Source: Sipunculus nudus (Eukaryota > Annelida > Sipuncula > Golfingiida > Sipunculidae). From it: a stretch of 64,000 nt of DNA. The stretch lies in NCBI GenBank assembly GCA_026874595.1, contig CM049307.1, forward strand, positions 57,907,870-57,971,869. The letters run 5' to 3'. Shown in pieces: positions 56,700 through 64,000 of this stretch. The first letter of the stretch is position 1. Every line of letters begins with the position of its first letter. The translations under genes and the position numbers were made by a program. The notes below the pieces were generated by a model, which saw only the letters and a program-made list of their open reading frames with translations, was not told the origin of the DNA and did no database searches.

Positions 56700-58544
56700 C
56701 TTTATTTTTAAACGTTTCATGATGTGCCATGTACTTGCATAAGTCTTGTCTTTAAACGTCAGCAGAATTGCTACTGGAAAGATATGCTGATCTCTTTGTA
56801 ACAGGAGGCTTCACAAAAGTATTGATACTTTTGTTTTAAATTACCACTTGAACATAATATTTAATGCCCGAGGATATGAGTGGATTTAGACTTTTCACCC
56901 ATTCTTACCCTTAATTGACCAAAATTGTATTGGTTTAAAGGCAAAAAGGAGAAAAGGAATTTATATCCTATGTCATGTTTAGGAAATAAATGTTATTTGA
57001 TAGTTTTGACGTTGGATATTCAGTTATTATTATTTTCTATTTTAATTAAAGATCCAACAGTGTGTTAATTGATTTAAATGTAAGTTTCATATAAGAATAC
57101 AAGCCTCTCTTCAATCAGATAAATTATTTGTTGAAAAAGTTGTAATTAATAGCTTGACGCCTTGTGACATTATAGTCGAACATGTTAGCAAATACTACCA
57201 TTTGAAACTGTAACACCCTTTCTATTTTCGTTATGACACATTTTCTTGAGCAAATTTGTAATGTATTACTCAAACGAGCTGTTTTATTACCATTTCTATA
57301 GAATTTACGCGATTTCTGGCTTAATATGTACACATATTAAATAACTGTAGGTCGTTCATATAAAGAAACATATTTGTATCGACTATGCCAAGTTGTTTAT
57401 CTGTAAGCTTTTAGCAATTACAGCAACGTTGACAAAAGGAAGAAAAAGAACTAAAAAGGTGGATCGGTGTTTATGTCTGGAGGTTAAAACGTCACTAGGT
57501 GCAAACGGCCAAGCTCTGGAAGATATTTCAGATTAACAGCTAGGAAAAAGGATAATTTGTACTACTGGAATTTATGAAATAGTTTGTTATAATGTGTGAA
57601 GTATTCTCTATGTCATATCATACCATACCTAAGTTAACATTCTTATCTCACCCGTTGTATAAAATATTGGAAACCTTTTTCACGTTTTAACACAAAGCAA
57701 TACTTTGTTTATCTCTTCAGCAAAACCTTTTTTTTTTCATGAAAAAAAAATATCTGCAATAATGTCTAATTAATTCACAAGTATAACACGAAAGACCGAT
57801 GATGATAACATTCAGATTTGAAAGTGGAACGACAAGAATCAGGTGTAAAAACAAGGAATATCTCTTCCCGAACCCTATAACCTTACAAAAGAATAGACGA
57901 GAAGGCAAAGAAAAACGTTAGACTGCCGAATTAAATCTATCCTAATTGTAGGATACGAGAGATATAAAGAGACCTGTAATTCTTTGGGGGTTTTAGGTAG
58001 CGTAACAGGCCTCTCTTGATACTGATAAAAGGCACAGATGCATCTGTGGAGATGTAGGCTCGGGTCAAATTTTGATATTACACTCCTTTCTGGAAGATTA
58101 TACAACGTCTTAGCTGCTGTTGTTTTGTCGTGGGCGACTTCACTTAAAATAAATTGAGGTGTCTAATGTTTTAAAATTGCACCATAAAAAGGGTACAGCG
58201 AAAAGTGTTGAAGACTAAATCTTTCATGAATCAGATTAAACATGATCATTATTTTAGAATATGCTTTTAACACATTTGTGTGCCTTTAGCAGTGGAAAAG
58301 TATTGGGATTAACCACCTACACCCATGTAAGCCATTTTTATTTACACATCCAATCACAAGTATCTTTGCTCATGGAATCATTGATGATAAGAAATAGCAG
58401 GGTTAGAATCCTCCTCAGTGTGAGAGTTTATTACGCACAAGGCATGTAATGACATGGTGTTATTATAGATGGTGAAGATCCTACGATTGAGTCTAGCAAA
58501 CTAATCCGTTCGACCATAGCGCGTAATTTGAACCTAGCATTAAA

Positions 58545-58880
58545 TTGGTGTCGTCCTCGGATGCCGTTGTAGTAACCAAGGGACAAGGGAGCCACAACAG
58601 GAAATTTAGTCTGTAATCAGAATCCTTAAGATTGCGTCGGAGGGAGGAAGTAAATGTTTTGTTCTATCGCAGGTGGTATCTTTTGATTATCATACGAAGA
58701 TTTAGAAACTCTTATTTCATATAAGTATTTTTTTAGTTATGAAGTTTTTGCATAATTTCCTGACACAACAAAACAAATCATCTATCTACTTCAATTTCAG
58801 GGAGAACCATGTTTCAGCCACAATGTTAAGGCAGCAGAACTAACAAATGGGGTTGTGCCAGTTCTCCTACCTTAAATATT
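58545..58880 (+). repeat. Repeat H, copy 3
   Basis: Contains 'ccaagggacaagggagccac' and 'caggaaatttagtctgtaat', and follows the 47.44 kb copy with moderate similarity. Confidence 0.6.
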
Positions 58881-59229
58881 ATGCTGAATCAACCATGAGC
58901 CTACGTGTTTTGAGCGATTTTTCTGAGACATTATAAGAGGACATCACCCTAACTTAATTCCAAGGAGAAAAAAAAGCTGCGGCAAGAATATCAAATTATC
59001 ATGCTAAATAAACTAAGACTCCTTCGATTGTCTTTATCCAAGAGGCGTCTTTTGTCACGACCCATGAAACACTGGTTCGTGTAATTGATTACTTTATTCT
59101 ATGTGTGATAATGTTTATAACATGATGGTCGGTTTTCGTCACACGTTTCACTTCATGATCCATCAATTCACATTTTTAATTTTCCTATCGAAAAGGACGT
59201 ACATAAATGTTGGCTGTTTTCAAAGAAAA

Positions 59230-59235
<6 letters not shown>

Positions 59236-59287
<52 letters not shown>
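59236..59287. repeat. (TA)n microsatellite
   Basis: About 26 TA steps. Confidence 0.95.
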
Positions 59288-59289
<2 letters not shown>

Positions 59290-59963
59290 ATAAAACAGTG
59301 TTCATAATCAATCGGTTGTCGATCGGCAAAAAGAACATGCTAATAAATAGACAAATATTAATATATTATTTCGACATAAGACAAATATAAAAGGCCAAAA
59401 ACATGTAATCATGCCGTTGATTTCTCTCTTTAGCACTCAGTTAAAACGTAAAAAATAAAATTAGGTATCTCATCCATAGAGTATTTTGAAATGTTTCAGT
59501 TTTCTCCTTCCACTTTCGATGACATAAGTGAATTAAAAAAAGTGTAGTCACCACCTCCTTGACATGAATTTAACATCTATGCATTAAAAGTAATTTCAGT
59601 ATGATTCATTGAAGCACTATACAGGTGTCGTCTTCGGATTATTTTGTCACCTAATTTACCTTTATTATGCTTCTTGCAAACTAGGCGGAGGGAATATTTT
59701 ATTGATGGCAGCAACGAAGAGGAATAACGGTGCTGAAATAATTTAATCAAAGTGATGACGATATTTTTCTTTATATAGCGAAACAAGTCAATTTGCATAT
59801 ATGCGCTTATTGGTATAAATTGTACGTCGAGCAATCCTTGGTGTTAAATATGTGCGAGGCTTTTAAACATGAACAATGGCCATTTAATATGATTGAAACC
59901 TAGGTCTTAACACGCTCCAGTATTGGTCATATTCATTACCTAAATACAATGTTAATTTTAAAG

Positions 59964-61686
59964 ACTAGATGTGTCGGAACGACACGAATGCCCCCGCCTT
60001 TGGCAAATTAGAAACATTTGTAAAATTTGGAAAATTTTTTAAGTTCAGGAGGTGTCGTATGGTCAAAAGTAGGTCAACAAGGGCAAAATGCAAACTCGAT
60101 TTGTAACGGGTCATTATCAAGCAACACACCAAAAATCATGCCAGTATATGCAGGTATTGTGAAAAAAAGTCCATACATGTGCATTTTCCATAAAAATTTC
60201 TGTCTTTCATGAAATTTTCTATGTTTAGGATCGGTAAAACAATCAAAAGTAGGTCAACCAGGATGAAACGCAAACTCGATCTGTAACTGTCATTATCTGC
60301 CCACACAAAAAAAATCAGGGTGGTATCTACAGGCATTGAGGAAAAAAAGTCAGTACATATGCATTTGTTATGAAAATTTATATTTTTCATGAAACTTTCT
60401 ATGTTCAGGAGCAGTCAAATGGTCAAAAGTAGGTCAACTGAGACAAAACAAGAACTCGATCTGTAACTGGTCATTATCTGCCTACACACCAAAAATCAGG
60501 CCCATAACTACAGGCACTGCGAAAAAAAGTCCATACATGTGCACCTTTTTTATGAAATTTTCTATGTTAGAGCACCGTCAAACGATCAAAAGTAGATCAA
60601 CTGGGACAAAACGTGAACTCCATCTGTAACTAGTCAATATCTGCCGACACACCAAAATTCAGGCCAATATCTGCAGGCATTGCGAAAAAACGTCTGTACA
60701 TGTGTATTTGTCATGAAATTTCATATTTTTCATGAAATTTTCTATGTTCAGGAGCCGTAAAACGGTCAAAAGTAAGTCAACCGGGACGAAACGCGAACTC
60801 GATCTGTAACTGGTCTATATCTGCCCACACACCAAAAATTAGGCCAATACCTGCAGGCATTGCGAAAAAAAAGTCCGTACATGTGTATCTGTCATGAATA
60901 TTTCTATTTTTCATGAAATTTCTAAGTTTAGGAGCCGTAAAACGGTCAAAAGTAGGTTAACCAGGACGAAACGCGAACTCGATCTGTAACTGGTCTATAT
61001 CTGTCCACACACCAAAAATCAGGCCAATATCTGCATGCACTTAACAAAAAATAACGTACATGTGTATTTGTCATGAAATTTCATATTTTTCATGAAATTT
61101 TCTATGTTCAGGAGCCGTAAAACGGTCAAAAATAGGTCAACTGGGACGAAATGCGAACTCGATCTGTAACTGGTCTATATCTGCTCACACACCAAAAATC
61201 AGGCCAATATCTGCAGGCATTGCGAAAAAAAAGTCCGTACATGTGTATCTGTCATGAATATTTCTATTTTTCATGAAATTTTCTAAGTTTAGGAGCCGTA
61301 AAACTGTCAAAAGTAGGTCAACCAGGACGAAACGCGAACTCCATCTGTAACTGGTCTATATCTGCTCACACACCAAGAATCAGGCCAATATCTGCAGGCA
61401 TTGCGAAAAAAAATCCGTACATGTGTATCTGTCATGAATATTTCTATTTTTCATGAAATTTTCTAAGTTTAGGAGCCGTAAAACGGTCAAAAGTAGGTCA
61501 ACCGGGACGAAACGCGAACTCGATCTGTAACTGGTCTATATCTACCCACACACCAAAAATCAGGCCAATATCTGCAGGCATTGCGAAAAAAAGTCCGTAC
61601 AACTGTTTATCTCGGAATGACGGAATGACGGAATGACGGAAATGGGTAAAACTATATGCCCCGGCCACTTTGTGGCGGGGGCATAA
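59964..61686 (+). mobile_element. Helitron-like non-autonomous element (pearl/HINE-like) with nine 180-bp repeats
   Basis: About 1.72 kb. The 5' end has a 6-bp hairpin (GTGTCG at 59,971, CGACAC at 59,980) and ATGCCCCCGCC at 59,988-59,998. The centre is nine tandem 180-bp units, with 'gtcaaaagtagg' anchors at about 60,061, 60,241, 60,421, 60,584, 60,764, 60,944, 61,124, 61,305 and 61,485. A (cggaatga)n microsatellite follows (61,613-61,642), then a 12-bp hairpin (61,657-61,683) and GGCGGGGGCAT at 61,674-61,684, inverted relative to the 5' end. Core repeats plus a microsatellite plus a terminal hairpin is the layout described for bivalve pearl/HINE elements. The element interrupts unit 3 of the long segment, which gives the boundary. 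No protein is encoded. The class is inferred from layout, and a TIR-type MITE is an alternative reading. Confidence 0.7.
60040..61605 (+). repeat. 180-bp tandem array, nine units
   Basis: Spacing is 180 bp, except for one 163-bp unit (a 17-bp deletion in unit 3). The last five units are the most alike. They alternate between a 'tatgttcagg' and a 'taagtttagg' variant, so a 360-bp two-unit block appears to have been copied (60.76-61.12 and 61.12-61.48 kb). Confidence 0.95.
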
Positions 61687-62608
61687 AAATAAGATAAGTG
61701 TAGGTGATATGGTAGATAAAGACCACATTAATTCTTTTTATTTCTGAAAATAACACAAATACAATATTACATAACCAATATGATTAATTAAGATAATCAT
61801 CCTCCAGATGCAATGAAAGTATTAAAGGAGACACAAATTAGGCACGGCAAAAATAGAAACAAGGTTGCACCAGAAGATGTATTCTTATTACAGAAATTAC
61901 AGTAATACCGTTTCCACCGCAGCATTCATGAGATTTGCAAGGTCTCATGGGGAGCCAGGAGTCCTCGTAGTAGGGCTAAAGAGGCGCATATACATCTGTA
62001 AGGTTATTACACGGGATGGCGCCTAGGACATATTTGAAACATAGATCCTATCGCTAATGGTTTGAATAAGAGCTTATGTGGCATTGCCTTGATAATGATG
62101 ACTTCACTGATAATATAACCATGCTGTTCTTTTATGTTTTTTAAAAGGGGATTCAGGATAACTTTTCAAGGTGTATACCTAGAACCGAAACTTAAATCTT
62201 AATGTCAACTAAATGGAAAATAGAATGAATTGTTATTCAGACATGTCCGATTGTTGTATGAATAAAACATTTGCCACATAAGATTCTTGCATGATTTTAA
62301 AATTTTAGACTAGAAGGACGCCGGTAAGAATAAATTCATTTATTGAAATGAACTTGTATATATGGTTGTAATTTTAACGTTTTTTTTTGCTTGCCTAATA
62401 TACTCGATCTGTGTTTTGTAGTTTATTCAAAATACAATAAGTCCTTTACTGACAATACCATAACCATACATACCCAGTACACTTAAAAGATTTGGTATTG
62501 AAGGAATTTTTTTACGTTTCCCTGTTCTTCAATCCTCCAGTCTCATGAAGGAAATCGTTGATGAAAACAAAAATGAACAATAGTTTGTTCATTAACCGTA
62601 TCATTTAA

Positions 62609-62874
62609 CCCTTTACTGTTTACATTTATTTTAGATTTCCGACAAATTCTGACACTATTTATATTAACTCTTACAGCCATATCTTTTCAAGCTTTCTTTG
62701 TATCTTTATCAAATTTTCAACAGTTCCCACCAAGAGGGTTTGCTGAAGATTATTGAAAATCATTGAAACTTAAAAATAATATGCAACATTTTTGTCCTGA
62801 AAGAATCTATACATATCATGGCATTCTAGTGGCCCATTTTGAGTGCTCTTTTGTGGCTCGTAAACAGTAAAGGA
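62609..62874. mobile_element. piggyBac-type MITE
   Basis: A 266-bp element flanked by TTAA on both sides (62,605-62,608 and 62,875-62,878). Termini CCCTTTACTGTTTAC and, on the other strand, TCCTTTACTGTTTAC match at 14 of 15. TTAA plus a CCC-type terminus is the piggyBac signature. There is no open frame. Confidence 0.75.
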
Positions 62875-63490
62875 TTAAGCCTAATTTGTGCGAGGACATG
62901 CAGGTCCTTATGAATTTACATATTAATACTAATAATGATAAACAATTTCAACATAATAATAAATATTTGTGGTATTTGTTCTTTGAATTAGCCCGACTTA
63001 ATTAAGAGGTTGCAGAAATACATAAAAACTTTCAATAGAAAAATTATATTTTTTTTAGTCATATCCCCTTAGAGGATACAGACATATATAAACCCTATCG
63101 TATCGACATATCGAGGTATGATCCAGCCCTGAAGTTTTGTGTAACGGTATATTGCGAAATCTCTAGAAATGGCTCCTCTGGGTAATGAGAGAAATTGTTT
63201 TCCGTTTGGGTTTTAGGTTGGTCTGTCAGAAAACTGTATACATAAGCTCAAAAGGTTCATAACAGATATTGTTGAAATGTTAAGGAGGGTTTGGAACACC
63301 CCAGAAACAATCCATTCTAAAGGTAATCTGGATCACAATAAGGTTAATCTTATCAACTGTATTTCTTTCCATCCTTACATTCGGCTATTTATTTTGTCCC
63401 TGTCGTGGTTCAGAGTCATTGTTATACAGTTAACTATTGAACGGAGTTAATGAACCGTGAGAAACATTTTCTGAGCCAGTGTGTAATTTG

Positions 63491-63654
63491 ATTAATATCC
63501 TAGCAGAAGCTGTGACCTATGCCAACTTTCTTGTATGGAATAATAGTTTTTGCCGTGAAAATATCGTTTAGGTACGATCAAATATACGTCATTGCAATTA
63601 CTTACACTGTTAACATGCTGAATGGTAGTTTAACATTTATCTATATTTATTATC
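63491..63654. other. Non-coding stretch
   Basis: Nothing supported. The 72-codon frame at 63,519 runs into the SINE copy. Confidence 0.35.
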
Positions 63655-63960
63655 TAGAAATCGGCATTCTACGGACGGAAGTCTCCGCCATTTGGGTTTC
63701 ACTGTTGTGGGATGCTCCCAAAATGGTGTTTGCATAACCTCATTTGGCGCATATTTCTAGGTTCTTTTAATGCATAAGTGAGTGTGCTTTTGTCAATACT
63801 TGTTGACATTCCTGGATCCAGATCAAGCACCGGATCGACACCAAAATCTTTGAAATTATGAGACTCCGTTCATGATTGCATTAGTTATGTTGTGACTAAA
63901 TGCTCATAATGACCCACGAACGGGGATTTACGCAAAATCTCCTAGCGGACGTATTAAAGA
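63655..63960 (-). repeat. SINE-A copy, reverse orientation
   Basis: The minus strand reads 'gattttgcgtaaatcccc', 'aatcatgaacggagtctcat', 'ccggtgcttgatctgg', 'cttatgcattaaaagaacc', 'tgcaaacaccattttggg' and 'agcatcccacaaca', in family order. Confidence 0.65.
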
Positions 63961-64000
63961 TTTCCAATTGCATTTTAGACATGCTCTTGCATGCTCGGAC

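Larger units (their letters stand above)
56700..63490 (+). repeat. Long segment, unit 3
   Basis: Collinear with unit 1 over most of its length. It is expanded by three insertions absent from unit 1: repeat H (58.55-58.88 kb), the Helitron-like element (59.96-61.69 kb), and about 0.9 kb near 62.33-63.23 kb that includes a piggyBac-type MITE. Frames open in one unit are broken in the other, so the shared segment looks non-coding. Confidence 0.75.

Overview
This is AT-rich, intron/intergenic-type animal DNA. I find no confident host gene: no open frame exceeds about 143 codons and none carries a recognisable cellular domain. What can be supported is dense in mobile elements, tandem repeats and microsatellites. 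The best guess for the source is a bivalve mollusc. The reasons are a Helitron-like (pearl/HINE-type) element with nine internal 180-bp repeats, a decayed invertebrate Ty3/gypsy gag, many tRNA-headed SINE-like repeats, and long (TA)n arrays. The lineage call is inference.

Layout. 0-10 kb: a 47-bp satellite (2.2-2.8 kb), a GGACTC-type degenerate repeat (4.4-4.9 kb), tRNA-headed repeats and compound microsatellites. 10-16 kb: further SINE-like copies, one split by another repeat. 16-18 kb: a 133-bp LTR-like unit, then an LTR-like leader and a broken gag with a CCHC knuckle, inside (TA)n arrays. 20-30 kb: SINE copies, two copies of an ~820-bp repeat (23.1 and 27.7 kb) and a CpG-rich MITE. 30-36 kb: several degenerate direct duplications. 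36.2-36.6 kb: a 418-bp TRIM-like element (LTR, primer-binding site, polypurine tract, LTR) whose LTRs carry tRNA-like A and B boxes. 37.8-46 kb: a GCGA-rich repeat, a reverse-oriented solo LTR with a clear TATA box, SINE copies. 46.9-48.8 kb: two tandem arrays. 48.9-63.5 kb: three diverged copies of one long segment, with insertions in individual copies: a CR1/L2-like LINE fragment split in turn by a Harbinger-type MITE, the Helitron-like element, and a piggyBac-type MITE.

The features do not form a pathway. The window reads as a record of nested insertion and duplication. Its most notable item is the miniature LTR element with a Pol III-type promoter inside its LTR, recalling plant Cassandra elements (which carry 5S-rRNA-like sequence). 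The same tRNA-like module recurs alone at 16.2 kb and, diverged, at 7.6 kb. A few short open stretches (6.1, 14.8, 25.1, 35.6 and 39.9 kb) could be isolated exons but are only weakly supported. All similarities between copies were judged by eye, so repeat boundaries are approximate to about 5-20 bp unless a duplicated target site fixes them.
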